Below, piece by piece: positions 51,381 through 60,731 of a stretch of DNA of 64,000 nucleotides. The position numbers were made by a program, and so were the translations under genes. The DNA is taken from contig NZ_UWFN01000119.1 of NCBI RefSeq assembly GCF_900602065.1, positions 1-64,000 of the forward strand, given 5' to 3'. A model generated the notes under the pieces. The model was not told the DNA's origin. It was given only the letters and a program-made list of their open reading frames with translations, and ran no database searches. Numbering within the stretch: the first letter of the stretch is position 1; each line of letters opens with the position of its first letter. Origin of the DNA: Pseudomonas viridiflava (GTDB taxonomy: Bacteria > Pseudomonadota > Gammaproteobacteria > Pseudomonadales > Pseudomonadaceae).

Positions 51381-52826
51381 ATGAAACCAGCCCGTATACG
51401 CGCCGATGTCCTGGCCGGACTCACCACATCCTTTGCTCTGGTGCCCGAGTGCATCGCCTTTGCTTTGGTTGCCCACCTCAACCCGCTGATGGGCCTGTAT
51501 GGCGCGTTCATCATCTGCACCCTGACTGCCTTGTTCGGTGGGCGGCCAGGAATGATTTCCGGGGCAGCGGGTTCCATGGCAGTTGTGATCGTCGCGCTGG
51601 TGGTGCAACACGGTGTGCAGTACCTGCTGGCGACGGTGTTGCTGGGCGGATTGATCATGATCCTGTTCGGCGTGCTGCGCCTGGGCAAGCTGGTGCGCAT
51701 GGTGCCGTATTCGGTGATGCTCGGGTTCGTCAACGGCCTGGCGATTGTGATTGCCATGGCTCAGCTCGAACATTTCAAAGTCGGTGACGCCTGGCTCACG
51801 GGCCAACCGCTGTACCTGATGATGGGCCTGGTGGCACTGACCATGGCGATTGTTTACCTGCTGCCCCGCCTGACCAAAGCGATACCGCCTGCGCTGATTG
51901 CGATTCTGGGCGTCGGTTTGCTGGTTTATCTGCTCGATCTGCCCACCCACACTCTCGGCGACATGGCGCACATTGCCGGTGGTCTGCCGAGCCTCGCATT
52001 GCCGGAAGTGCCGTGGGATCTGGAGACCCTGCGCATCATCGCGCCTTACGCAATTCTGATGGCGCTGGTCGGCCTGCTGGAAACCCTGCTGACCCTCAAC
52101 CTGACCGATGAAATCACCGAGAGCCGTGGCTTTCCGGACCGTGAATGCGTGGCGCTGGGCGTGGCCAATATGGCGTCTGGCGTGTGCGGCGGCATGGGCG
52201 GTTGCGCGATGATTGGCCAGACCGTGATCAACCTCAGCTCCGGCGGCCGGGGTCGTTTATCCGGCGTGGTCGCGGGCTTGATGATTTTGATGTTCGTGCT
52301 GTTCCTGTCGCCTTTGATTGAAGAAATCCCGCTGGCGGCGCTGGTCGGCGTTATGTTCGTCGTGGCCCAGCAAACCTTCGCCTGGGCGTCGTTGCGCGTG
52401 CTGCACAAGGTGCCGGTCAACGACGTGCTGGCGATCATCGCCGTGACCATCGTGACGGTGTTGACCGATCTGGCCACGGCAGTGATGTTCGGCATCGTTA
52501 TCGCAGCGCTTAACTTTGCCTGGCAGCAGGCCAGAGAGCTGTACGCGGATACGCATCTGGAAGCTGACGGCAGCAAGGTTTACACCCTGCACGGCACGTT
52601 GTTTTTTGCTTCTACTACGCGCTTTCTCAATCAGTTCAACCCGGCAGAAGACCCAGCTCAAGTCACTCTGGACTGCCAACATCTGAGCTTTGTCGATTAC
52701 TCGGCGGTATCAGCATTGCAGACCTTGCGCGAACGGTATACCAAGGCGGGCAAGCATCTGCGGGTGGTGCATTTGTCGAACCGTTGCAAGCAGTTGCTCA
52801 AGCGGACCGATGTGCAGCATGGGTGA
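51381..52826 (+). CDS. SulP-family anion transporter with STAS domain
   Basis: 481 residues: about ten to twelve helices (to about residue 375), then a short cytoplasmic STAS domain (VYTLHGTLFFASTTRFLNQF...VTLDCQHLSFVDYSAVSAL). The SulP region reads RADVLAGLTTSFALVPECIAFALVAHLNPLMGLYGAF, and ESRGFPDRECVALGVANMASGVCGGMGGCAMIGQTVIN is the conserved SulP substrate segment. Sulfate or bicarbonate is the likely ion. No carbonic anhydrase gene is adjacent. Confidence 0.92.
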   Translation: MKPARIRADVLAGLTTSFALVPECIAFALVAHLNPLMGLYGAFIICTLTALFGGRPGMISGAAGSMAVVIVALVVQHGVQYLLATVLLGGLIMILFGVLRLGKLVRMVPYSVMLGFVNGLAIVIAMAQLEHFKVGDAWLTGQPLYLMMGLVALTMAIVYLLPRLTKAIPPALIAILGVGLLVYLLDLPTHTLGDMAHIAGGLPSLALPEVPWDLETLRIIAPYAILMALVGLLETLLTLNLTDEITESRGFPDRECVALGVANMASGVCGGMGGCAMIGQTVINLSSGGRGRLSGVVAGLMILMFVLFLSPLIEEIPLAALVGVMFVVAQQTFAWASLRVLHKVPVNDVLAIIAVTIVTVLTDLATAVMFGIVIAALNFAWQQARELYADTHLEADGSKVYTLHGTLFFASTTRFLNQFNPAEDPAQVTLDCQHLSFVDYSAVSALQTLRERYTKAGKHLRVVHLSNRCKQLLKRTDVQHG

Positions 52827-52831
52827 TGAAC

Positions 52832-52925
52832 AGGTAGGACCGAATTTATTCGGGAAGGCGGCATTCCAGACGATACACAGCCTGCGGATGTACCGGCCTC
52901 TTCGCGAATGAATTCGCTCCCACCG
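52832..52925. repeat. Composite repeat related to 46262-46365
   Basis: Begins CAGGTAGGACCGAATTTATTCGGGAAGGCGGC and ends GATGTACCGGCCTCTTCGCGAATGAATTCGCTCC, the latter shared with 46262-46365. A further half (TGTGGGACCGAATTCACTC) occurs at 52950-52968. Confidence 0.75.
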
Positions 52926-52983
52926 GTAATCTGGGCAAGACGCAGAACCTGTGGGACCGAATTCACTCAGGGCACCCAATCCG

Positions 52984-53304
52984 CTAAACCTCAATATCCA
53001 GCAACGCCGCGCCCAGCGCCTTGCCGTGGGCATCCAGCGCCAGCGAACGGGTGACGCCGCCGCGCAGGATGCCGGGCAGGACGAAGTTCAGGGCATGAAC
53101 ATTGGGCAATTCATAGCGGCGCACCGGGCCTGCCTTCGGGTCCAGCAGCTCGGCAAAATACGCGGCGACACGCTGCGCGGTTAACACTTCACACAAGCGT
53201 GAATAGTCTTCAGCGCGATAGGCAATCACCGAGATATTCGAGGTATCGCCTTTGTCGCCGGTTCGGGAATGGGCGAGTTCGCGCAGTTTTACAGGGCGGC
53301 TCAT
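52984..53304 (-). CDS. AtuA-like C-terminal-domain protein
   Basis: 106 residues. It opens VKLRELAHSRTGDKGDTSNISVIAY, a segment that in acyclic-terpene-utilisation protein AtuA follows the DUF1446 part. Here it is a separate gene overlapping the DUF1446 gene by ATGA. It probably forms a complex with it. GGAGG lies seven bases before the ATG at 53304. Reaction unknown. Confidence 0.8.
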   Translation of the reverse strand: MSRPVKLRELAHSRTGDKGDTSNISVIAYRAEDYSRLCEVLTAQRVAAYFAELLDPKAGPVRRYELPNVHALNFVLPGILRGGVTRSLALDAHGKALGAALLDIEV

Positions 53305-54656
53305 GATGCATCCTCCAGATGTACAACAGCTGTCACCGCCGAACGCGGCACAAACAACGACGCGACCGCCACAACCTGACGCAAGCCTTTGGTGGCCCCG
53401 CCGCCGCCATAGGGGCCGTTGGTGTAGAGGGTTTCCACTTCGTTGCCAACCCTCACGGCCTGAGCCTTGTCGGTACAACGTGCCGCCACGCGCAGGCGCA
53501 CCTCCCAAGGTTCAGCCGCAGTGCGTGAACCCAGCTCATCGCCGTGCAACGAGTCCACCCCCATCAGTTCGGCGCGAATGTCCTCATAGCTGACGCCGGT
53601 CAGTTTCAGACGCTCCAGCACCACATCCCGCGCCAGCCTGGCTCGCGCCAAAGCGCCTGGGCCGCCATAGGAAATCTGCCCTTCGCCGATCCAGCCGTCG
53701 AGAAAGCCCACTGACACCTTCAACGTTTCAGGACGCGCACGTCCGTCAGCACCGCTGACCCTAACCCGATCAGGCCCCTCAACCTCAAACCCGACGGCCG
53801 AAAAATCAGCGCAGACGTCCGGCGTCAGGTACGCCGCAGGATCATGCACCTCGTAGATAAGCTGCTCGGTGCAGGTCGCGGTATCGATACGGCCACCCGA
53901 GCCCGAAACCTTACTGATCACCGCCGAACCAGAGGCATCCACCTCGGCCAGCGGGAAGCCCAGACGCGCCAGCCCCGACACGTCCTTGTAGCCAGGATCA
54001 GCAAAATACCCGCCGCTGATCTGCCCCGCGCATTCAAGTAAATGACCAATAACAGTGCCACGCCCCAGCAATGCCCAGTCATCTGCCGCCCAGCCAAACT
54101 CAAATAGCTGAGGTGCGAGGAATAACGACGGATCAGCGACCCGCCCCGTGATCACCACATCGGCATCGGCCCGCAAGGCCTCGACAATCCCTTCGGCCCC
54201 CATGTAAGCGTTGGCAGAAATCAACCGCTCACCCAGAGCGCCAAGCGTTGCGCCGTTGTCCAGCAACTGTTGCGGGTCGGCCTGCAACGCAGGCAGCACG
54301 TCATCCCCGGTCACAGCCGCGACTTTCAGACCGTGCAGCCCCAGCTCGGCAGCAATCCGCCGCACCTCGCGTGCCGCTGCCAACGGATTGGCAGCGCCCA
54401 TGTTGGTGATCACTCTTAAACGCCGCGCAGAACCCGTCCCCACGAACGGCAGCACACGACGCATGCGCTCACTGAGCAACGGATCGTAGCCAGTCTCGGG
54501 ATCTGCCAATCGGGCCTGTTGCGCCAAGGCGATGGTGCGCTCGGCCAGACATTCAAAGACCAGATAATCCAGATCACCGTGTTCGGCCAGTTCGACAGCA
54601 GGCTCGATACGGTCGCCGGAATAACCGGCCCCGGAGCCAATGCGTAAGGTTTTCAT
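53301..54656 (-). CDS. AtuA-family (DUF1446) protein
   Basis: 451 residues. AtuA/DUF1446 family, opening RIGSGAGYSGDRIEPAVELAEHGDLDYLVFECLAERTIALAQ and including VITGRVADPSLFLAP and GTVIGHLLECAGQISGGYFADPGYKD. In P. aeruginosa AtuA belongs to a citronellol/geranyl catabolic cluster; no acyl-CoA carboxylase or other atu gene is here, so a different small hydroxy- or keto-acid is the likely substrate. The ATG at 54656 has GGAG upstream. It is followed by its partner domain gene and preceded by a CitMHS transporter gene. Confidence 0.85.
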   Translation of the reverse strand: MKTLRIGSGAGYSGDRIEPAVELAEHGDLDYLVFECLAERTIALAQQARLADPETGYDPLLSERMRRVLPFVGTGSARRLRVITNMGAANPLAAAREVRRIAAELGLHGLKVAAVTGDDVLPALQADPQQLLDNGATLGALGERLISANAYMGAEGIVEALRADADVVITGRVADPSLFLAPQLFEFGWAADDWALLGRGTVIGHLLECAGQISGGYFADPGYKDVSGLARLGFPLAEVDASGSAVISKVSGSGGRIDTATCTEQLIYEVHDPAAYLTPDVCADFSAVGFEVEGPDRVRVSGADGRARPETLKVSVGFLDGWIGEGQISYGGPGALARARLARDVVLERLKLTGVSYEDIRAELMGVDSLHGDELGSRTAAEPWEVRLRVAARCTDKAQAVRVGNEVETLYTNGPYGGGGATKGLRQVVAVASLFVPRSAVTAVVHLEDAS

Positions 54657-54708
54657 CTCGGTACTCCTCTCAAACAAAAGCTGATTGTTTGAATTGAAAA
54701 TGCATTTC

Positions 54709-54780
54709 TGTAGGAGCTGCCGAAGGCTGCGAAGCATTCATCCAGGCACACCGCCATCGCAGCCTTCGGCAGCTCCTACA
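54709..54780. repeat. REPIN-type inverted repeat (TGTAGGAGCTGCCGAAGG family)
   Basis: Same arms as 31299-31370. It lies between the CitMHS and AtuA-type genes, which run in the same direction, so it may attenuate the transcript between them. Confidence 0.92.
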
Positions 54781-54804
54781 AGTTCGGTGTTTGCTGTTCG
54801 GCAG

Positions 54805-56097
54805 TCAGAACACACCCAGCAGCAGCGCCGTCAGGGTCATCAGCACCGAGGCGGCGAACAGGAAAGGAATGGTGAAGCGCTGGTGATCGGCCAGTTCGAT
54901 CTTGCACAGGCCCACCAGCAGAAAAGTCGCCGGAGTCAGCGGGCTGACCGGGAAGCCAGTGGTGTGTACGCCAAGCAGTGAAGCCTGAGCCACTTGCAGC
55001 GGATCGACGCCCAGCGCTTTACCGACCTCGGCAATGACCGGCATGACGCCGAAATAGAACGAATCCGGATCGAACAACATACTCAGCGGCATGGAGATAA
55101 AGCCCACCACCATCGGAATCAACTTGCCGTGACCTGCGGGAATCTGCGCCACGGCCACTTCGGCCATGGCCTTGAGCATGCCGGTGCCTTGCATGATGCC
55201 GGTAAATACACCGGCCGCCAGGAGGATGCTGGCCATGGTCAGGGCCGTCTTGGCATGGGCATCGATACGAGCGCGCTGAGCGTCGACATTCGGGTAGTTG
55301 ATGCATAGCGCGACGACGGTGCCGAGCATGAACATCACCACCGGATCAACCAGGCCGGAAATCATCACGCCCATGACGGCAATGGTCAGGATCAGGTTGA
55401 GCCAGAACAGACGTGGCCGACGCAGAACCTCTTCGTGGTCGGCCAGCACCCGCTTTGGCACGACGTCCACTGTGGCTCCAGCGCCCAGACCAAGGCGTTT
55501 CTCTTCACGACGACCGAGCATAAAGGCACAGAAAAATACGAAAGCCAGACCGACCAGTTGCACCGGAATCAGCGGCTGGAACAAATCCGCAACCGGCACA
55601 TGCAAGGCTGCCGAGGAGCGCAACACCGGGCCGGTCCACGGTAGAAAGTTGACCCCGGCGGCCATAGCTGTCACGCAGGCCAGAATACGTTTGTCCATGC
55701 CCAGCCGCGTATACAGCGGCAGCATCGCCGGGATGGTCACCAGAAAAGTCACCGCTCCCGAGCCGTCCAGATGGACCAGCAGCGCCAACAACGCGGTGCC
55801 CATCACAATGCGCGTCGGGCGCGTGCCAACGGTACGCAGGATGCGGTCGATGATCGGGTCGAGCATGCCCGCGTCAGTCATCACCCCGAAGAACAGAATC
55901 GCGAACACGAACATCCCCACCACAGGCGCGACGTTCTTGATGCCGGTGATGATGAAGCCACTGGTTTGCAGACCGAAACCGCCGATCAGTGCAGCAATAA
56001 TTGGCAAAGCGATCAGTGCGACGAGGGGTGACAGGCGTTTGCTCATGACGGCAGCGAGCAGACAGAGAATCGTAATGACACCGAGAGTGGCGAGCAT
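54805..56097 (-). CDS. CitMHS-family carboxylate transporter
   Basis: 430 residues, about twelve helices. CitM family pattern: MFVFAILFFGVMTDAGMLDPIIDRILR, LVHLDGSGAVTFLVTIPAMLPLY and AAGVNFLPWTGPVLRSSAALHV. Members import citrate or related acids with Mg2+ or Ca2+ and protons. It heads a minus-strand unit with the AtuA-type pair and is divergent from a LysR gene. AGGAAGT precedes the ATG. Confidence 0.92.
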   Translation of the reverse strand: MLATLGVITILCLLAAVMSKRLSPLVALIALPIIAALIGGFGLQTSGFIITGIKNVAPVVGMFVFAILFFGVMTDAGMLDPIIDRILRTVGTRPTRIVMGTALLALLVHLDGSGAVTFLVTIPAMLPLYTRLGMDKRILACVTAMAAGVNFLPWTGPVLRSSAALHVPVADLFQPLIPVQLVGLAFVFFCAFMLGRREEKRLGLGAGATVDVVPKRVLADHEEVLRRPRLFWLNLILTIAVMGVMISGLVDPVVMFMLGTVVALCINYPNVDAQRARIDAHAKTALTMASILLAAGVFTGIMQGTGMLKAMAEVAVAQIPAGHGKLIPMVVGFISMPLSMLFDPDSFYFGVMPVIAEVGKALGVDPLQVAQASLLGVHTTGFPVSPLTPATFLLVGLCKIELADHQRFTIPFLFAASVLMTLTALLLGVF

Positions 56098-56240
56098 AGG
56101 TACTTCCTGTTCGTCATCCTGTCCGCTGGCGCGGCGGATGAGCTGTTGTTGTTTTCAGCGAGTATTGAAAACACAGGTAAGCTTTGTAAATTGAAATGTT
56201 CGGCATCCTGCATTCGGAAAAACAAAATGAAGCGATCAAG

Positions 56241-57134
56241 ATGAAGAATTCGATTCAGCACATCCGCGCCTTTCTCGCCGTGGCCCATAGCGGCAGTTTT
56301 GCCAAGGCCGCTGTAGAGTTGAACCTGAGTCCGTCTGCGCTCACCGTGCAGATTCAGCAACTCGAAGACTGGCTCGGCGTGCCGCTACTGGAGCGCAGCC
56401 CGCGCCACGTAAGCCTGACAGCCGCCGGGCAAAGCAACCTGATGCCGATGGAAAAGCTGCTGCTGGACCTGGACAACATTGTCAGCGGCTCGCGCGATCT
56501 GGCGGCATTGCGCCGCGGCGTGGTGACTATCGCCGCCCTGCCCTCCATGTGCTCCAGCACCTTGCCGCCGGTGCTGCGTCTGTTTCGGGAACAATTCCCC
56601 GGCGTCGAAGTACGCTTGCGCGACGTGGTAGCGCAACGCATCGACGCGCTGGTACGCGAAGGCGAGGTGGATTTCGGTCTGGGGGTACGCGCGCGCATGG
56701 CTCACGGCCTGGAGTTCGAAGTGGTGCTGACCGACCGTTTGTGCCTGTTCGTGCCTGCCGGTCATCCGCTGTCCATGAAGGCATCGATCAAACTTGATGA
56801 GCTTGCCGATCAGCCGATTATTTTGACCGGCCGCGACAGCAGCGTGCGTGAACGGGTCGAGCAGTTATTCGCCGATGAACACCTGACGCTAATGCCCGGC
56901 CTGGAGGCCAATTACATGTCCACGGTGCTGGCGCTGGTTCGGCAAGGCCTGGGCATGACGCTACTGCCGGAGTCAGCGAATGAAGGGCGGGATGATATGG
57001 TTTGCGTGCCCGTTGACCACCCTGGTGTGAGTCGCGACATCGGTTTGATCACCCGAAGCGGTCAGGGTTTAAGCCCGGCGGCACGGCAGTTTATTGAGCT
57101 TTTGGGAAATACCTTGCGACAGAACGTTTATTGA
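56241..57134 (+). CDS. LysR-family transcriptional regulator
   Basis: 297 residues from ATG 56241. The winged helix reads IQHIRAFLAVAHSGSFAKAAVELNLSPSALTVQIQQLEDWLGVPLLERS, followed by an inducer-binding domain. An in-frame ATG at 56196 is possible but would add 15 residues before the usual start of the family. It is divergent from the CitMHS gene, its likely target. It is not AmpR-like in position or sequence although ampC follows. Confidence 0.88.
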   Translation: MKNSIQHIRAFLAVAHSGSFAKAAVELNLSPSALTVQIQQLEDWLGVPLLERSPRHVSLTAAGQSNLMPMEKLLLDLDNIVSGSRDLAALRRGVVTIAALPSMCSSTLPPVLRLFREQFPGVEVRLRDVVAQRIDALVREGEVDFGLGVRARMAHGLEFEVVLTDRLCLFVPAGHPLSMKASIKLDELADQPIILTGRDSSVRERVEQLFADEHLTLMPGLEANYMSTVLALVRQGLGMTLLPESANEGRDDMVCVPVDHPGVSRDIGLITRSGQGLSPAARQFIELLGNTLRQNVY

Positions 57135-57193
57135 GGACGCGACGTCCAAACAAATATTTTCCGCGCTCTGAATGGAATCCAAGGAATCTCTTG

Positions 57194-58357
57194 ATGCGTC
57201 TGATGACTCAATCGTTGCTGTTCGCGTGCAGCCTTTCGTTCACTTACCTGGCAAGCGCTGCTCAGGCAAAACAAGATAGTGATGCGGCAAACCTTGAGGC
57301 TTCCGTGCGTAAAGCGGCCGCGCAAGTCATGCAGCAATACAACATTCCCGGCATGAGCATCGCCGTCACGTCCAATGGGCAACAGCATTTCTACAACTAC
57401 GGCGTCGCCTCCAAAGACACCCGCCAGGCAGTGAGCAGCGACACGTTGTTCGAGCTCGGCTCTATCAGCAAGACCCTCACTGCAACCTTAGCCAGTTACG
57501 CGCAGGCGACGGGCAAGCTGTCGCTGGAGAATCATCCGGGCCAATACCTGCCGCCACTCAAAGGCAGCGCCTTCGACCAGGTCACCCTGATCAACCTCGC
57601 TACGCACACAGCGGGCGGTTTTCCGTTGCAGGTGCCGGATGAGGTGCAGAACACCGAACAATTGATGAGCTACCTGAAAACCTGGAAACCGCAGTACCCG
57701 GCGGGCAGCAAACGCACCTACGCCAACCCAAGCATCGGCATGCTGGGGATGATCACCGCCAAGGCGATGGAAATGCCATTCGAACAGGCCATGGAGCAAC
57801 ATCTGTTTCCGAAGCTCGGCCTCAGCAACAGCTATCTGAATGTGCCTGCCGACAAGATGAAGTTATACGCGCAGGGCTACAACAAACAGGACGCGCCGGT
57901 CCGCTTGCAGAGCGGCGTGCTGGGCGATGAAGCCTACGGGATGAAATCCAGCAGCAAGGATTTGCTGCGTTTCGTTGAGCTGAACATCAACCCTGACAAG
58001 GCAGACAGTGCATTAGCCAAGGCGATTACTGATACGCATGTGGGTCATTTCAAAGTCGGTGAAATGACTCAGGACCTTATCTGGGAACAGTATCCCTACC
58101 CGGTCAGTCTGGAAACGTTGCAGGCAGGTAACTCGAACAAAATGGCTTTCGAAACCCAACCTGCCAGCCCGATCAGTCCGCCGCTCGAACCGCAGCAAAA
58201 CGTCTGGATCAACAAGACCGGCTCCACCAATGGCTATGGCGGCTATGTGGCGTTCGTTCCGCAGAAGAAGATCGGCATAGTGATTCTGGCCAACAAGAAC
58301 TACCCGAATGAAGCGCGGGTGAAGTTGGCGCATGAGATTTTGCAGGGACTGAATTAA
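57194..58357 (+). CDS. ampC: Class C beta-lactamase
   Basis: 387 residues with a signal peptide (cleavage near SAAQA, about residue 25), so periplasmic. All three catalytic elements are present: S90-I-S-K93, Y176-A-N178 and K341-T-G. Length and motif spacing are those of chromosomal AmpC cephalosporinases of Pseudomonas. CAAGGAA precedes ATG 57194; an in-frame start at 57131 would bury the signal. No ampR is adjacent, so inducible control must act from elsewhere or is absent. Confidence 0.93.
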   Translation: MRLMTQSLLFACSLSFTYLASAAQAKQDSDAANLEASVRKAAAQVMQQYNIPGMSIAVTSNGQQHFYNYGVASKDTRQAVSSDTLFELGSISKTLTATLASYAQATGKLSLENHPGQYLPPLKGSAFDQVTLINLATHTAGGFPLQVPDEVQNTEQLMSYLKTWKPQYPAGSKRTYANPSIGMLGMITAKAMEMPFEQAMEQHLFPKLGLSNSYLNVPADKMKLYAQGYNKQDAPVRLQSGVLGDEAYGMKSSSKDLLRFVELNINPDKADSALAKAITDTHVGHFKVGEMTQDLIWEQYPYPVSLETLQAGNSNKMAFETQPASPISPPLEPQQNVWINKTGSTNGYGGYVAFVPQKKIGIVILANKNYPNEARVKLAHEILQGLN

Positions 58358-58369
58358 CCACTTTATCCC

Positions 58370-58440
58370 TGTAGGAGCTGCCGAAGGCTGCGATTGATTT
58401 TACCTGACACACCTATTCGCAGCCTTCGGCAGCTCCTACA
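58370..58440. repeat. REPIN-type inverted repeat (TGTAGGAGCTGCCGAAGG family)
   Basis: Same arms as 31299-31370. Starts 13 bases after the ampC stop codon and probably protects or ends its transcript. Confidence 0.92.
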
Positions 58441-58518
58441 GACGTCTCCCCCGCCTGAACCCCACCTGAACAAACAGCTCAAATACGAACCAGCACAAAA
58501 AAACAACTATCTGCATTC

Positions 58519-58537
58519 AATAATGAGTATCATTATG
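58519..58537 (+). promoter_or_regulatory. Fur box of the efe operon
   Basis: AATAATGAGTATCATTATG matches the 19-base Fur consensus at 15 positions and keeps the dyad. It lies 77 bases before the efeU start, as expected for iron-repressed transcription. Confidence 0.82.
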
Positions 58538-58613
58538 TTACGCATTGTTTCAGGCGTAGCGCTCATTTGCCGCCTTTGAGACAGACCAGCCTAACGCATT
58601 AACCTGGTGAAAC

Positions 58614-59477
58614 ATGCTCGTTCCTTTTTTGATCATGCTGCGCGAAGGGATTGAAGCCGCGCTTATCGTTGGCATCATCGCCAGTTACCTGAAGCAGACC
58701 GGCCGTGGCGAGTGGATGCCCGCCGTGTGGATCGGTGTCTTCCTGGCCGTGGCTCTGGCGCTGTTTGTCGGGGGTGGCCTGGAACTGGTCAGTGCTGAAT
58801 TCCCGCAAAAACAACAGGAGTTGTTCGAAGGCATCGTCGGTCTTTTAGCCGTGGCGATCCTCAGCTCCATGGTGTTCTGGATGCGCAAAGTGGCGCGTTC
58901 CATCAAGCATGCACTGCACGAATCTCTCGACGCCGCACTCGCAGGCTCGAAAAATCAGACCTACGCGCTGATTGCCATGGTGTTCTTCGCCGTGGCCCGC
59001 GAAGGGCTGGAAACAGTGTTCTTCCTGCTGGCGGTTTTCCAGCAAAGTGAAGGTGCAGGCGCACCACTGGGTGCCCTGCTCGGACTGATTCTCGCGGTTG
59101 CCGTGGGCTTCGCCATCTACAGCGGCAGCATGCGCTTGAACCTGAGCCTGTTCTTCCGCTGGACCGGGCTGTTCATCCTTGTGGTGGCAGCAGGTATTTT
59201 GGCCAACTCGGTGCAGGCGCTGCATGAAGCCGGGGTCTGGAATCACCTGCAAACCGTGGTCTTCGACATCAGCGCAACGTTGCCGATGGATGGCCCAACC
59301 GGCTCGGTACTGGCGGGCATGTTCGGTTATCAGGATGCGCCGACCGTCAGCACCCTCAGTGCCTACCTGATTTATCTGGTCTTCGCGCTGGCGCTGTTCT
59401 TCATGCCCCATGCCCGGGTAGTGAGTTTGCCCACCCGGCCGGCGCATTCGCACCCCTCTTCCGCTACAAACGAATAA
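58614..59477 (+). CDS. efeU: EfeU, FTR1-family iron permease
   Basis: 287-residue inner-membrane permease with about seven helices. Both iron-binding REGxE motifs are present: REGIE (residues 10-14) and REGLE (near 129). It imports ferrous/ferric iron with EfeO and EfeB encoded next. GGTGAAA precedes the ATG. First gene of the Fur-box operon. Confidence 0.94.
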   Translation: MLVPFLIMLREGIEAALIVGIIASYLKQTGRGEWMPAVWIGVFLAVALALFVGGGLELVSAEFPQKQQELFEGIVGLLAVAILSSMVFWMRKVARSIKHALHESLDAALAGSKNQTYALIAMVFFAVAREGLETVFFLLAVFQQSEGAGAPLGALLGLILAVAVGFAIYSGSMRLNLSLFFRWTGLFILVVAAGILANSVQALHEAGVWNHLQTVVFDISATLPMDGPTGSVLAGMFGYQDAPTVSTLSAYLIYLVFALALFFMPHARVVSLPTRPAHSHPSSATNE

Positions 59478-59485
59478 GGCAACTC

Positions 59486-60694
59486 ATGTCGAATCGTCAT
59501 ACAGGGCTTTCAGATAAAGCCAAGCCACCCCGCGCCTTGAAATTGGCTGTCGCAGGCTCCGTGGTGCTCATGATCGCCGCCGGAGGGCTGTTTTATTACG
59601 CCTCACAGACCGCCATGAAAAAGCGCGCCGCCAATAACAACGCGGAAACCGTGGTCACCATTCATGCCCATGCCTGCGAGCCGAATGCCCTCACTGTACC
59701 GGCTGGCAAGAACGCCTTCCGTATCGTCAACCGCTCCGAACGGGCCGTTGAATGGGAAATTCTTGACGGCGTGCTGGTGGTGGAAGAACGGGAAAACATC
59801 GCCCCGGGCCTGAGCCAGGTCATCAACGCCAACCTGCAACCCGGCGATTACGCCATCACTTGCGGTCTGCTGAGCAACCCGCGAGGCACGCTGCACGTAA
59901 CCCCCACCGCAGAGTCGGAAGCCAACGCCAAGGCGCGCCCATCGATGGTGGCTTTTATCGGCCCGTTGTCGGAGTACCGGGTCTACCTGAGCATGCAGAG
60001 CTCCGCGCTGATCAAGGCCGTGAACGCCTTGCAGGAGGCCATCGCGGCCGGCGATCTCACCGCAGCTCAGGCTGCTTACCTTCCGGCCCGCGCTGCTTAT
60101 CAGCGTATTGCCCCAGCAGCGCAACGCCTGGCCGAACTGGACAACGCCATCAATGCGCGTGCCGACTATTACGAAAAGCGTGAGCAGGACGCCGGTTTCA
60201 GCGGCTTCCATCGCATCGAGTACGGCCTGTTCGACAACCACAGCGTGGATGGGCTGCTCCCCGTCGCGCAGCGTCTGCAAACCGATGTCACTACGCTCAA
60301 GCAGCAGTTGCTGGCGCAGAGCATGGCCCCGGAACAACTGGCCAGCGTCGTCGCCCGCAACATGCGCAGCCTCGCCGAAATCCGCAGCAACGGCGAAGAA
60401 GAACGCTACAGCCACAGCGACCTGAACGGCTTTGTCGCCAACCTTGAAGGCACCCGCAAAGTCATCGACCTGCTGCGTCCGATGCTTGCCAAAAGCGCCC
60501 AGCCGCTGCTGACCCGGATCGATGCAGCCACCGCTGCGCTGGATACCGAATTGAATGGGCTGAGTACTGACAGCGGCATGCGTCCGTACGATCAGGTGGA
60601 TGCCATGCAGCGCAAGTTGATTGCCGAAAAAGCCAAGGCGCTGGCGGATGCGCTCGACGGGATAGACCAGGCGCTGGGGCTTTCGGGGCTTTGA
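59486..60694 (+). CDS. efeO: EfeO, cupredoxin plus M75 iron-uptake protein
   Basis: 402 residues. N-terminal membrane/signal segment (about 19-42), a cupredoxin-like domain (about 50-135, HAHACEPNALTVPAGKNAFRIVN...GDYAITCGL) and an M75/imelysin domain with the HxxE motif in GFHRIEYGLF. EfeO presents iron to the permease in the periplasm. Starts nine bases after efeU. Confidence 0.92.
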   Translation: MSNRHTGLSDKAKPPRALKLAVAGSVVLMIAAGGLFYYASQTAMKKRAANNNAETVVTIHAHACEPNALTVPAGKNAFRIVNRSERAVEWEILDGVLVVEERENIAPGLSQVINANLQPGDYAITCGLLSNPRGTLHVTPTAESEANAKARPSMVAFIGPLSEYRVYLSMQSSALIKAVNALQEAIAAGDLTAAQAAYLPARAAYQRIAPAAQRLAELDNAINARADYYEKREQDAGFSGFHRIEYGLFDNHSVDGLLPVAQRLQTDVTTLKQQLLAQSMAPEQLASVVARNMRSLAEIRSNGEEERYSHSDLNGFVANLEGTRKVIDLLRPMLAKSAQPLLTRIDAATAALDTELNGLSTDSGMRPYDQVDAMQRKLIAEKAKALADALDGIDQALGLSGL

Positions 60695-60731
60695 TTGCCT
60701 GGTATTCCAATCATACGAATTGGAATGCATT

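Noticed and set aside
56241..57134. Calling the LysR gene upstream of ampC AmpR
   Set aside because: It is co-directional with ampC rather than divergent, and divergent from the CitMHS gene; no AmpR-like sequence was recognised.
31299..58440. CRISPR array made of the repeated TGTAGGAGCTGCC elements
   Set aside because: Copies are scattered singly over 27 kb as inverted pairs, with no regular spacer arrangement and no cas genes; they are REPINs.
59603..60730. 375-codon minus-strand frame opposite efeO
   Set aside because: Shadow frame; no start context or domain, and efeO is certain.
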